Of a stretch of DNA of 47,770 bases, positions 26,698-34,615 are shown piece by piece. Made by a program: the position numbers and the translations under genes. Each line of letters begins with the position of its first letter. Within the stretch, counting starts at the first letter, position 1. Source of the DNA: an uncultured Clostridia bacterium (GTDB taxonomy: Bacteria > Bacillota > Clostridia > TANB77 > CAG-508); assembly GCA_946401865.1 (NCBI GenBank), contig CAMIVO010000008.1, positions 1 to 47,770 of the forward strand, written 5' to 3'. Under the pieces are notes generated by a model. That model was not told the origin of the DNA and made no database searches. It saw only the letters and a list, made by a program, of their open reading frames with translations.

Positions 26698-28480
26698 CCT
26701 TAGAATTTCCTTTACCTCTTGATCCTGATATTTCCTTTTCTAGAGCACCTAATTCTTGTTGCTTCCAAATTATTCTTCTTATTATTTCGCTTTTCTCTGC
26801 CACTGCCCTTTCCTCTTCACTTTGTTCTGGTTGTTTAAAAGATATTCCATATTCTTGCATTTTAGCAACAATTTCATCCAAACGTTTTTGCCCTAAACCT
26901 CTGATTCTCATAACTTCTTTTCTTGTCATTTGTGTCAAATCATATAATGAATATATTCCAGCTCTTTCTAAGCAATTAACCGTTCTTATTGTGAAATCAA
27001 GATTTTCGACTTTCAATTCATCTATTTTATCTCCTAATTCTTGGCCTAATCCTATTGCCTTTCCTTTTTGTTCTGGTTGTTTAAAAGATATTCCATATTT
27101 TTGCATTTTAGCAACAATTTCATCCAAACGTTTTGGCCCTAAACCACTGATTCTCATAACTTCTTTTCTTGTCATTTGTGTCAAATCATATAATGAATTT
27201 ATTCCAGCTTTTTTTAAGCATTTAAATGTTATTATTGTGAAATCAAGATTTTCGACTTTCAATTCATCTATTTTGTCTCCTAATTTTTGGTCTAATCCTA
27301 TTTTTGATGAATTTAGAGTTGACATTCTCTTTTCAATTATCCTTTCAAATTCTTCTAATTTTTTTAAATTTTCAGATAAATCCCCATTTTGTAATCGAAT
27401 GTCTTTTTTTATTTTTTCTATTTGCGCTCTTTCTTTATCTGTTATAAATTCAGGACTATACTTAAAGGAATATTTAATAACTTCACTCATTCTTTTTGGA
27501 TTACGTTTTAACCTTCTAAGTGCACTCTTCTCTATTTCTTCAATTCTGGCCCTTGTTACACCTATCTCAACTCCAATTTCTTTTGATTTCTTCGGTTTTG
27601 TGTCATCTACTAATCCAAATCTTTTTTCTAATACAATTTTCCATTTTTCAGTTAGTTGTTTATCAATAAGTTTTTTCATTTCCTCTGAAGAATAAAAATA
27701 TTCTCCTTCTTTAGGCATTCCTAAAGCACACCATAACATATCATAGCCTCTATTATGATTATTATTAACATCAATTGCATCTTTTATTATTCTTTCTAAT
27801 GTTTCTGAGTAAGTTTCACCTTTATTATACATTTCATAAGCATTGTCCATTGTACCATATTCAGTTAATAAATAATCCACATCTTTTTCTGCTATTCCAT
27901 ATTTTTTTGCTAATTCTTCTATTTTTGTAGAATATCCAAATACTCCTCCAACTTCTCCTTCTTTGCATTTTTGCATTTGTTCTTCATTTAATTTTCCTTG
28001 ATATTTTCTATATCTTACATAATCATAGTATCTTTGCATTCTTTTATATTCTTCTTGAATTTTTCTAAATTCATCTTCTGTTTTAGCATATTTCCTTAAT
28101 TCTATTTCAATTGCCATAGGTACTATTTTTATTTTCGGATATTTTTTTCTCCATTCAACTAAACTATCAATTTTTTCATCTATTGCTGAATCAAATTGCC
28201 TTTTTAAAATGCCCATACTTTCCAATTTTTCTAGTTGTTCTTTTGTTAGATTAATTTTTCCTCTATCATCTTTACCTTTATTTATTCTATTAAACCTATT
28301 TCTAATTTGCACAGCCCATTGTCCTATTGGATATCCCTCAAAAGTTGTATTTCCTACTAATTCTTTTCCTGTTTGCATAAATTTTTCAAATATTTCTATT
28401 TTTTGTTCTAATGATACTCTACTTCTTTTTGATAATTTATGATATGTTTCCACATTAGGTGGTTTTAAACTTATAGGCAT
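26690..28480 (-). CDS. Sigma-70 region 4 / tandem alpha-CTD fusion protein
   Basis: The 596-residue protein is a putative transcription regulator. Residues about 24-92 resemble a helicase-associated domain (FEGYPIGQWAVQIRNRF). Residues 95-270 form a helical region with GGVFGYSTKIEELAKKYGI that I do not assign. Residues 275-330 closely match sigma-70 region 4 (LEKRFGL, KEIGVEIGVTRARIEEIEKS, ALRRLKRNP), the -35-binding helix-turn-helix. Residues 405-468 and 487-550 are two copies of an RNA polymerase alpha C-terminal-like domain (ENLDFTIRTVNCLERAGI, LYDLTQMTRKEVMRI, GLGQKRLDEI). No sigma region 2 is seen. It sits in an island with BRO-N and dinD genes, and an AAAGGAG site precedes the ATG. Confidence 0.8.
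   Translation of the reverse strand: MPISLKPPNVETYHKLSKRSRVSLEQKIEIFEKFMQTGKELVGNTTFEGYPIGQWAVQIRNRFNRINKGKDDRGKINLTKEQLEKLESMGILKRQFDSAIDEKIDSLVEWRKKYPKIKIVPMAIEIELRKYAKTEDEFRKIQEEYKRMQRYYDYVRYRKYQGKLNEEQMQKCKEGEVGGVFGYSTKIEELAKKYGIAEKDVDYLLTEYGTMDNAYEMYNKGETYSETLERIIKDAIDVNNNHNRGYDMLWCALGMPKEGEYFYSSEEMKKLIDKQLTEKWKIVLEKRFGLVDDTKPKKSKEIGVEIGVTRARIEEIEKSALRRLKRNPKRMSEVIKYSFKYSPEFITDKERAQIEKIKKDIRLQNGDLSENLKKLEEFERIIEKRMSTLNSSKIGLDQKLGDKIDELKVENLDFTIITFKCLKKAGINSLYDLTQMTRKEVMRISGLGPKRLDEIVAKMQKYGISFKQPEQKGKAIGLGQELGDKIDELKVENLDFTIRTVNCLERAGIYSLYDLTQMTRKEVMRIRGLGQKRLDEIVAKMQEYGISFKQPEQSEEERAVAEKSEIIRRIIWKQQELGALEKEISGSRGKGNSKDE
26822..27320 (-). repeat. Tandem 246-base intragenic duplication encoding two alpha-CTD-like domains
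   Basis: Two adjacent units of 82 codons inside the fusion gene are nearly identical at DNA level, including long identical runs around the LYDLTQMTRKEVMRI coding segment. High nucleotide identity points to a recent duplication. Boundaries are approximate. Confidence 0.75.
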
Positions 28481-28608
28481 TTTTATTTCTCCTTTTACTA
28501 AATATAAATTTTCTTTTAATTATAACATATTTATTACAAAATTTGTTAAATGTTACAAAAAAAATTTTTAATTTTGTCCCAACTTGAATATCTTATACAT
28601 GCTATCTG

Positions 28609-28744
28609 TTATTCAATTATTTGATACCATCCATCTTTTTTGTTGATGTTGCAACTAATCCTATTTCTTATAGCTTTTAAGCCTTTTCAAAGCTAAGTAC
28701 TGCAAATTCTTTAGATAAATCTTTTACTTCTATTTTTCCTTTCT
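28609..28744 (-). pseudogene. Gene relic with a frameshift
   Basis: One frame reads EKGKIEVKDLSKEFAVLSFEKA then stops. One base later the next frame continues LKAIRNRISCNINKKDGWYQIIE and stops at 28609. The two pieces join as one plausible protein C-terminus. No start codon or upstream half was found. The family is not recognised. It starts at direct repeat copy B, just upstream of the sigma4/alpha-CTD gene. Confidence 0.4.
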
Positions 28745-28785
28745 CAAAATTTTAGAACTTTTTTCAGATGACTACAAATTGTAGC
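28741..28785. repeat. Approximate direct repeat, copy B
   Basis: It matches 26121-26164, with 24 identical bases followed by a diverged half. Its end overlaps one arm of the inverted repeat at 28774-28894. Confidence 0.6.
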
Positions 28786-28894
28786 CAACTCAGTTTCTTC
28801 ATTACTGTCTTTTAGCAATGTCGTTTTTTCCTACGGTGCTATATGTTTTTTGATATTTGCAATACATTAATTTATTTAGTTGGCTACAATTTGT
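28774..28894. repeat. Inverted repeat ACAAATTGTAGCCAAC with an 89-base spacer
   Basis: The 16-base arms at 28774-28789 and 28879-28894 are perfect complements. The spacer shows no coding potential. The rest of the 28481-28937 gap holds a gene relic and an AT-rich leader for the fusion gene. Confidence 0.65.
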
Positions 28895-28937
28895 TACCAG
28901 TTGGTTGGCAATACTAACTAACTAAATTTTTTATTAG

Positions 28938-29819
28938 TTATTTTAGTTTCTTTTTATCCTTTTCTTTTACTTCTATTTGTTTTTCTTCTTCCTCAATATA
29001 TTTATAATTCAATCTGTTTGTTCTAGTTACAATCGATTCTCCAAGATTTTTCTCAATATCAGCTCTAGCAACTTTGGCAGCATGTCCTCCCATTTTAGCA
29101 ACTTTTATATTTTCTTTCAATCCATTTGGCTTTTGTTTAGCTGCAAGTCTTTTTGTGGTTTCTTCTGATAAATCTGTTAATATAAGTTCTATATTATCCA
29201 TATTATCTCTTAAATTTTCTTTCCTTAATCCTTTATATTGTTTATATTCTTTTGCTGTCATTCCAGACCATTCTTTATATATTTCATTTGTTAAAATTGC
29301 ATATTCAACATTTTTCTCAATTCCATTTTCTTTCCATACATCAGTTAATTTTTTTCGTTCTTGAATTGACTTCATTCTTTTAGCAATCCATTCTTCATCA
29401 TATCCTTTTGCCCTATATAAATCAATTGCTCTTTGCAATGCAATCGATGGATCAAAAGTTTCATCAATTTTTTCTTTTCCTAAATGAGCCAACCATTGTT
29501 TAATTGGTTCTGCATTTTTAGATGGAATTGACTCAATTATACGAAACATTCCTTCAATATCACATACATCAGTTATACGGTATTTCCCATCTTTAGCTTT
29601 TAATTTCAAACCGTTACAATTTGTAACGGTTTCATTTCCTTCTTCTTTTAGCCTCTTTTTCAAGACTCTCCAATATACTGTTGGATTTTTACTTTCCGCT
29701 AAAACACCTACAATATCAACAATGCTAATATAGTATTTTTCTTCTTCCTTATTCCAAACAGTTCTAATTGTTTCATTATTAAATATTTTATTAATTAAAT
29801 GCATTTTATTCTCGTCCAT
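28938..29819 (-). CDS. BRO-N domain, phage antirepressor-like protein
   Basis: The N-terminal region (about residues 8-105) contains IRTVWNKEEEKYYISIVDIVGVL, ADSKNP-like SKNPTVYWRVLKKRL and YRITDVCDIEGMFRIIESI, matching BRO-N/antirepressor domains of phages. The C-terminal half (EWSGMTAKEYKQYKGL, AKMGGHAAKVARADIEKNLG) resembles the C-terminal part of similar phage-derived proteins. A TTG at 29861 lies inside a palindrome, so the ATG at 29819 after AGAGAGG is chosen, giving 293 residues. It lies 79 bases after dinD and probably in the same transcript. Function as an antirepressor is inferred. Confidence 0.75.
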   Translation of the reverse strand: MDENKMHLINKIFNNETIRTVWNKEEEKYYISIVDIVGVLAESKNPTVYWRVLKKRLKEEGNETVTNCNGLKLKAKDGKYRITDVCDIEGMFRIIESIPSKNAEPIKQWLAHLGKEKIDETFDPSIALQRAIDLYRAKGYDEEWIAKRMKSIQERKKLTDVWKENGIEKNVEYAILTNEIYKEWSGMTAKEYKQYKGLRKENLRDNMDNIELILTDLSEETTKRLAAKQKPNGLKENIKVAKMGGHAAKVARADIEKNLGESIVTRTNRLNYKYIEEEEKQIEVKEKDKKKLK

Positions 29820-29838
29820 TTTATACCTCTCTTTCTCA

Positions 29839-29863
29839 AGTTGTTCGGAATTTCCGAACAACT
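29839..29863. promoter_or_regulatory. Palindromic leader of the BRO-N gene
   Basis: A 12-bp perfect inverted repeat centred on one base has the half-site AGTTGTTCGGAA. It ends 19 bases before the ATG, directly ahead of the ribosome site. It is near-identical in sequence and position to the element before dinD. It may be an operator or an RNA hairpin controlling translation. Confidence 0.65.
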
Positions 29864-29898
29864 CAAAATCTGTCTTATTTCTCCTATTTGTTTTTTTG

Positions 29899-30747
29899 TT
29901 ATTTTAATCTCTTTTTATCATTTGTCTTTAGTTGCTTATTTTTCTCTTTTTCAATTTGTTTTGCACTTTTACTTGGTGTTGGTAAATCTTCTGGCATAGT
30001 ACCACCTATTCTTTTTATAGTTTGTCTAACAGCTTGTCCTACATTATGATGAGTTTTACAAGCATCATTTTCATTATTTATATTTTTATTTTTTAAAACT
30101 TCATCAGTTTGTGTAATTCTAAATAAGTTCGCTGCAAGTTCTGTACTACTCATATAATCTAATATATCTTCTTTTTCTGATATACCTTTTCTATTTGCTA
30201 TATCTTTAGCAGTTTCGCCATTATATAGCCCTCTATAGCCATAATTATTAAATTTTCCGTAATTTTTTACACCTGCTAATTTTGTTGTATCAAATAAATA
30301 TTTATTTTTATCTTTTACATTTTTCCTAGTGTATAATCGCTTTTCATCTTCACTTAATTGTTCATATTCTTGTCTTGTTAATTCTTGCTTTCTTGTTTGA
30401 ACTGCAAAATAAGTTTGAGCTAATGCTATGGCTTTTTTTCTACTATCTCCATTTTGTGCTATAAGATAGCATGCATATCTTGTAAGCTTTATATCATCTA
30501 CTTCCATTTCAGCATTATTTCCAACTTTTAACACCCTCCCGACGTCGGCAAAGTGTTCTTCTTGTGCTATATCACTACCTTTACAAGCATCTTTTGCTTT
30601 AGTTATTACATTTTTAAAGTTTCCCCATTTGCTATATTCTAGCATTACCATTAGTTCTCTAGCATACCAGAATTCTGTACCATTCTCATCCATATGCTTG
30701 ATACTTTCAAAATCCTTTTCGGTTTTGTTTACTAGATCATTTGCCAT
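29899..30747 (-). CDS. dinD: DinD-like DNA-damage-inducible protein
   Basis: The 282-residue protein matches the DinD family: FESIKHMDENGTEFWYAREL, YSKWGNFKNVITKA, RYACYLIAQNGDSRK, YFAVQTRKQEL, YGYRGLYNGETAKDI and STELAANLFRITQT. In Escherichia coli DinD is an SOS-induced protein that limits RecA activity; in phage islands such proteins can act as antirepressors. An ATG at 30756 overlaps the GAGGAG ribosome site, so the ATG at 30747 is preferred. No canonical Gram-positive LexA box (CGAAC-N4-GTTCG) was found upstream. It is the first gene of the minus-strand pair with the BRO-N gene. Confidence 0.85.
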   Translation of the reverse strand: MANDLVNKTEKDFESIKHMDENGTEFWYARELMVMLEYSKWGNFKNVITKAKDACKGSDIAQEEHFADVGRVLKVGNNAEMEVDDIKLTRYACYLIAQNGDSRKKAIALAQTYFAVQTRKQELTRQEYEQLSEDEKRLYTRKNVKDKNKYLFDTTKLAGVKNYGKFNNYGYRGLYNGETAKDIANRKGISEKEDILDYMSSTELAANLFRITQTDEVLKNKNINNENDACKTHHNVGQAVRQTIKRIGGTMPEDLPTPSKSAKQIEKEKNKQLKTNDKKRLK

Positions 30748-30766
30748 AAATATCATCTCCTCTTTC

Positions 30767-30793
30767 CAACTGTTCGGTATTTCCGAATAGTTG
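30767..30793. promoter_or_regulatory. Palindromic leader of dinD
   Basis: CAACTGTTCGG and CCGAATAGTTG form an 11-bp inverted repeat with one mismatch around a five-base centre, 19 bases before the dinD ATG. It lies downstream of the promoter, within the predicted 5' leader. Confidence 0.65.
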
Positions 30794-30817
30794 AATTTAA
30801 TTATTTAATTTCTTCTA

Positions 30818-30846
30818 TTTATATCATATTTTTAAAACTCTTTCAA
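30818..30846 (-). promoter_or_regulatory. Candidate dinD promoter
   Basis: TTGAAA and TATAAA are spaced by 17 bases on the minus strand. The predicted transcript begins about 20 bases before the palindromic leader. Confidence 0.5.
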
Positions 30847-30885
30847 TACTTTTTTGCGAATTTTTGTTCTTTTTATGTTTTTGTT

Positions 30886-31030
30886 GTTACAATTCACGGT
30901 CAAAATCCTAAAAGCCCACGCCAAGTTTATATATTGGATTACATTTTTGTTAGAAAGAAGGGATTTACGCATAAAAATAAATATATAAACTTTAGGCAGG
31001 GCTAATTTATAATAAACCGTGAATTGTAAC
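30886..31030. mobile_element. 145-bp inverted-repeat (MITE-like) element
   Basis: The ends are a perfect 15-base inverted repeat, GTTACAATTCACGGT and its complement. The similarity continues imperfectly inwards for about 40 more bases on each arm, including AAGTTTATATATT. No gene fits inside. The right arm is repeated exactly at 1-55, which shows it is dispersed. It lies between dinD and ypeB and forms most of the 30757-31114 gap. No clear target duplication could be read. Confidence 0.7.
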
Positions 31031-31072
31031 TCTTTGTTTTACTTTATCAAAAATACTATCAATAACAAAAAA

Positions 31073-31105
31073 AGAGAACTGTCCTCATTTCTAAGGACAA
31101 TTCCT
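31073..31105 (-). terminator. ypeB terminator
   Basis: AGGAATTGTCCT and AGGACAGTTCTCT pair around a short loop and are followed by seven T residues on the minus strand. Confidence 0.7.
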
Positions 31106-31114
31106 AGTTAAATA

Positions 31115-32470
31115 CTACATTGTCAACACTCCATTTGGAGTATTATATATTACTAAAATATCTTCTTCTTCTCCTGTTTTTGCATTTATATAAACTATAA
31201 ATTCTCTATTATCAACAGTTCCTTTAAACTCATAACATAAAATTTCAGTTTTATATTCAGTTGGTATTATTGCTAAATCCTCACCTTTTATATTTAAATT
31301 TTTGTTTAAAGTTTTTTTAGCTTGTTCTTTCGAAATTATATTCTTATCTATTGTTCTTTCTGTATGATTATTTAAATATCCAGTTGATTCAAAACCTAGT
31401 ATTTCACCATTATCTAAAGCGACCTTTACTTTTATTAAGTCAGGATAAACAACTACACCATCTTGATTGTATGCATAATTTATTGTCAAAATCCCGCTTT
31501 CATTTAAATAATAAGTACTTTGCATATTTTGTATACCTACTTTTTCTAAAAACTCCTGACCTTTTTTATTTGCATCTTCATAACTTAAAACTTGTTCTCC
31601 TATATTTCTGTTACAATTTGAATACACTACATAACAACCCTTTTTTGATACAGATATAGCATAACTATCCTGTTCTTCTGTTTTAACAGAAAAATTATAT
31701 GCCGGAATATTTGTATTTTGTGATTGTTCTAATGTATTTATTTCTTGAATTTTCTTGTCTTGCATAAATTCTCGTACTTTATTTTTGGCATCTTCTTCTG
31801 TAACTTCTTCTCCAGTTATCATTTTTGGCTCTGAATTTGTCATATGTTCAGAAAAAGCTCCATCATATATTAGCCCCGAATATTCATGAAAATTTTCTTC
31901 TAATGTGCTAAACATATCTATTTGACTATCTACTGCTTGACTAAATTGATCTTTTTTATTTTTTGCCAGTTCTTTCCAACTAACTGAACCATTTTCTATA
32001 TCCCAAGCTAATTGGTTTAAAGTATCTTCAAGAGATGTACTATATTTATGAAGTTCTTCTAAATTATTGAAATCTTCATCACTTAGCTCTTGTCCTCTTA
32101 TGTTTTTTCTAGAAAGAGAATAACTATAATCACTTACTTGATTCAGAAACTTTGCAGTATTTTCCAGCTCTTGACTTTGAACAGGTAAATTTGACAAATA
32201 TGTTTCTGCAAGATTTGCCTCTCTCCATAAATATGTTAAAGTTTCTGCTGCATGTGTGCTAGAGCTTGAAATCGTAGCTTTTGCAAGATATGTTTCTACA
32301 TTTTGAACATAGTTCATAAGTTCATACAAATTGCTATTATACATGTTTTCATTTGCAATTTTTGTTTTTTCCATATTTTTATATAAAAAATATGATAAAG
32401 TTCCAATTGCTATAATTAAAATGCCAATTATTATAGGCAAAATATGTTTTTTAAATTTTTCATTTTTCAT
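31115..32470 (-). CDS. ypeB: YpeB, spore germination protein
   Basis: YpeB stabilises and controls the cortex-lytic enzyme SleB in spores. The 451-residue protein has an N-terminal membrane anchor at about residues 11-29, a long helical N-terminal domain (NLYELMNYVQNVETYLAKA, HAAETLTYLWREANLAETYL) and C-terminal PepSY-type repeats (IISKEQAKKTLNKNLNIKGE, VYINAKTGEEEDILVI). It is a strong sign of a spore-forming organism. In many relatives sleB is directly upstream; here the upstream neighbour is a divergent glycosyltransferase, so no sleB is adjacent. Confidence 0.88.
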   Translation of the reverse strand: MKNEKFKKHILPIIIGILIIAIGTLSYFLYKNMEKTKIANENMYNSNLYELMNYVQNVETYLAKATISSSSTHAAETLTYLWREANLAETYLSNLPVQSQELENTAKFLNQVSDYSYSLSRKNIRGQELSDEDFNNLEELHKYSTSLEDTLNQLAWDIENGSVSWKELAKNKKDQFSQAVDSQIDMFSTLEENFHEYSGLIYDGAFSEHMTNSEPKMITGEEVTEEDAKNKVREFMQDKKIQEINTLEQSQNTNIPAYNFSVKTEEQDSYAISVSKKGCYVVYSNCNRNIGEQVLSYEDANKKGQEFLEKVGIQNMQSTYYLNESGILTINYAYNQDGVVVYPDLIKVKVALDNGEILGFESTGYLNNHTERTIDKNIISKEQAKKTLNKNLNIKGEDLAIIPTEYKTEILCYEFKGTVDNREFIVYINAKTGEEEDILVIYNTPNGVLTM

Positions 32471-32610
32471 AATTTAATTCCTTCCTTAAATTTTAAATAT
32501 TTAATCTTTCTTTATGTAATCCTTATTCATATTTATTTTGTATAAAAACAAAAAATTTATTCCATTTTTGATAAATTTGTGATAAAATCAAAATAAAAAA
32601 GGATTTAATT

Positions 32611-33735
32611 ATGAAAAAAATATTAATACTGACATCAGAAAGAACAGGAACAGGACATAAATCATCAGCTAATGCATTAGAAAAGCAGTTAAAAGATTTA
32701 AATTATGAAGTAAAGCAAATAGATTGTTTTTCTACTATGAAAAAAACTGGAGAATTGTTGGAAAATTCTTATATCCCAATAACCACAAAATTTCCACTTA
32801 TTTTTTATATTGCTTTTTTATTTTCTCAAGTTTTTCCTGATTTTATAAGTTATTTAATGTATATAAAATCCAGAAAAATGCTAAAAAAAGAGATTTTAAA
32901 TTATAAACCTAATTTAATTATTTCAAATCACCCTATGTTTACAAAAGCAATTTCACATCTACTTAAAAAAGAAAAATTAAATATACCATTTTTTATAGAT
33001 GTTATTGATTTAGTAAATCCTCCTAAAATTTGGCTAGATAAAAATGCAGATATTATATTTGTACCAACAGATCTAATAAAATCCAACTATGTAAAAAAAG
33101 GCGTTGAAAGTAATAAATTAATTGTTTCTGGTTTTCCAATTAGAAATGATATTGAAAAAAGAACCTCCCCTAAAACTATAAAGGATTATATCAATATATT
33201 GTTAGTTAATCCATCTGTTTCTCTTAAGAAAAATATTCTTTTTGTCAAAGAAGTATCTAAAATAAAAAATGCGAATATAAATATAATATGTGGAAGAGAT
33301 GTTAAACTATATAATAAGCTAATAAAAGAACAAGTTTCAGGAAAGATATCACAAAATGTTAAAGTACATAGCTTTGTAAATAATATAAATGAATTTTTAG
33401 AAAATGCCCATATTTTACTTACAAAAGCTGGTCCAAATATGATTTTGGAAGGTGCAAGAAGTGGAACGGCAATTGTAATTACTGGATTTATTAAAGGGCA
33501 AGAAAATGATAATTATAAATATGTAGTTGATAATAATTTTGGATTTAAATGTGATGATCCTAAAAAAATATATATGCAATTAAATGATTTTATAAAAAAT
33601 CATAAACTTGATGAGTGCTTAAAAAATGTCATTTCTGCAGATTGTAATGATGGAACAAAAATAATTACAGATTATATAACAGATTTTTTTCAAAAAGAAA
33701 AATCTACTAAAAAGGAGAGTCTACATTATAAATAG
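32611..33735 (+). CDS. Processive diacylglycerol glycosyltransferase-like (MGDG synthase / UgtP family)
   Basis: The 374-residue GT-B enzyme begins with KILILTSERTGTGHKSSANAL, the family's N-terminal GTGH motif. The acceptor-side FPLIFYIAFLF helix region follows. The C-terminal nucleotide-sugar half carries the TKAGPNMILEGARSGTAIVI motif. These enzymes add glucose or galactose to diacylglycerol for glycolipids and lipoteichoic-acid anchors; MurG is a distant relative but the GTGH and TKAGP pattern fits the MGDG group. The lipid product is inferred. A terminator overlaps the last codons. Confidence 0.8.
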   Translation: MKKILILTSERTGTGHKSSANALEKQLKDLNYEVKQIDCFSTMKKTGELLENSYIPITTKFPLIFYIAFLFSQVFPDFISYLMYIKSRKMLKKEILNYKPNLIISNHPMFTKAISHLLKKEKLNIPFFIDVIDLVNPPKIWLDKNADIIFVPTDLIKSNYVKKGVESNKLIVSGFPIRNDIEKRTSPKTIKDYINILLVNPSVSLKKNILFVKEVSKIKNANINIICGRDVKLYNKLIKEQVSGKISQNVKVHSFVNNINEFLENAHILLTKAGPNMILEGARSGTAIVITGFIKGQENDNYKYVVDNNFGFKCDDPKKIYMQLNDFIKNHKLDECLKNVISADCNDGTKIITDYITDFFQKEKSTKKESLHYK

Positions 33736-33746
33736 ACTCTCCTTTT
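33710..33746 (+). terminator. Terminator overlapping the end of the glycosyltransferase gene
   Basis: A perfect 14-bp stem, AAAAGGAGAGTCTA and its complement, with a nine-base loop ends in TTTT. The first arm lies inside the coding sequence. It can also serve the convergent Nudix gene. Confidence 0.85.
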
Positions 33747-33759
33747 ATATGATTCTTTA

Positions 33760-34503
33760 TTAGATATCAATTTGAAATAATGGCTCTAAATAATATCTTA
33801 CTGGTTTATTTAGCTTTTTTAATTCTTCAATTGCGTTTTCTTTTTTTAAAAAATGTAATTTTTTAAATTCTATTTCTAAATTGTTTTCTTTTAAATATGT
33901 ATTGTAATTTTCAAAATGATTTTTAAATTCTTCAGCTGTCATTTTTATATTCGTTTTTGTAAATATTTGGCATCCTGGCTGAAGCTCTGGTTCTGAAATA
34001 TATAAATAGCTTACTTTATTGTTTAATATGATTTTTTCATCATTTAAATCAATGTTTAATTCTTCTTTTGTTTCTCTTATTATTGTTTTAATTATATCTA
34101 TTTTTCCATTAATAATATCTGTTTTATCAATATTTCCTCCTGGAACTTGTAACATGTTAGGATATGAGGTGCTATTATCTAATTCTCCAATTATATAGTA
34201 ACCATCTATTGTCTCAATTAAACATCCTCCACTTAGGTTTCTACATTGATACTTCTTTTCACATCCAACTTTTTCTTCATATAAATAGTGAGCATAATCA
34301 GATTTTTTGCAAATAATTTCTACATAATCATCTTCTATACTATAACTTGTAACGCAAGACACTTCTCCATTCCAAACATTAGCCCCTGAATTTTTTATAC
34401 TTTTAAAATTTTTATTTATTTTTTCCTGTAAATCAGAAGGTAGTTCAATAATTGAATCCTTATATATTATTTTTAAACCTTTATTTTTAATTAAATATAT
34501 CAT
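33760..34503 (-). CDS. Nudix hydrolase-like protein
   Basis: The 247-residue protein contains a Nudix box, read as GGNIDKTDIINGK followed by IIRETKEELNI (about residues 130-160), with a slightly lengthened first part. The N-terminal about 90 residues form an extra domain including CEKKYQCRNLSGGCLIE. Nudix proteins hydrolyse nucleoside diphosphates linked to other groups; the substrate is unknown. It lies downstream of recR with a GTCCCC repeat in between. Confidence 0.75.
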   Translation of the reverse strand: MIYLIKNKGLKIIYKDSIIELPSDLQEKINKNFKSIKNSGANVWNGEVSCVTSYSIEDDYVEIICKKSDYAHYLYEEKVGCEKKYQCRNLSGGCLIETIDGYYIIGELDNSTSYPNMLQVPGGNIDKTDIINGKIDIIKTIIRETKEELNIDLNDEKIILNNKVSYLYISEPELQPGCQIFTKTNIKMTAEEFKNHFENYNTYLKENNLEIEFKKLHFLKKENAIEELKKLNKPVRYYLEPLFQIDI

Positions 34504-34538
34504 TTTATAAAATATTCCCTTTAATTATAATGTTTATT

Positions 34539-34610
34539 ATGAAAAAGTTGTCAAATGGAACCGTCCCCAATGACATGAAAAAGTTGTCAAATGGAACCGT
34601 CCCCAATGAC
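34539..34610. repeat. Two tandem 36-base GTCCCC repeats after recR
   Basis: Bases 34539-34574 and 34575-34610 are identical 36-base units that each contain AAGTTGTCAAATGGAACCGT followed by CCCCAATGAC. The array ends six bases before the recR stop codon region. Short open frames through it are not genes. Confidence 0.9.
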
Positions 34611-34615
34611 ACTTT

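Noticed and set aside
27000..27320. Plus-strand frames across 26991-27695 opposite the fusion gene
   Set aside because: They are shadows of a well-supported minus-strand gene with recognisable domains, and lack ribosome sites.
29839..29863. LexA/SOS box before the BRO-N gene
   Set aside because: The Gram-positive LexA box has CGAAC first and GTTCG second. Here the order is reversed (GTTCGG...CCGAAC), so it is a different palindrome.
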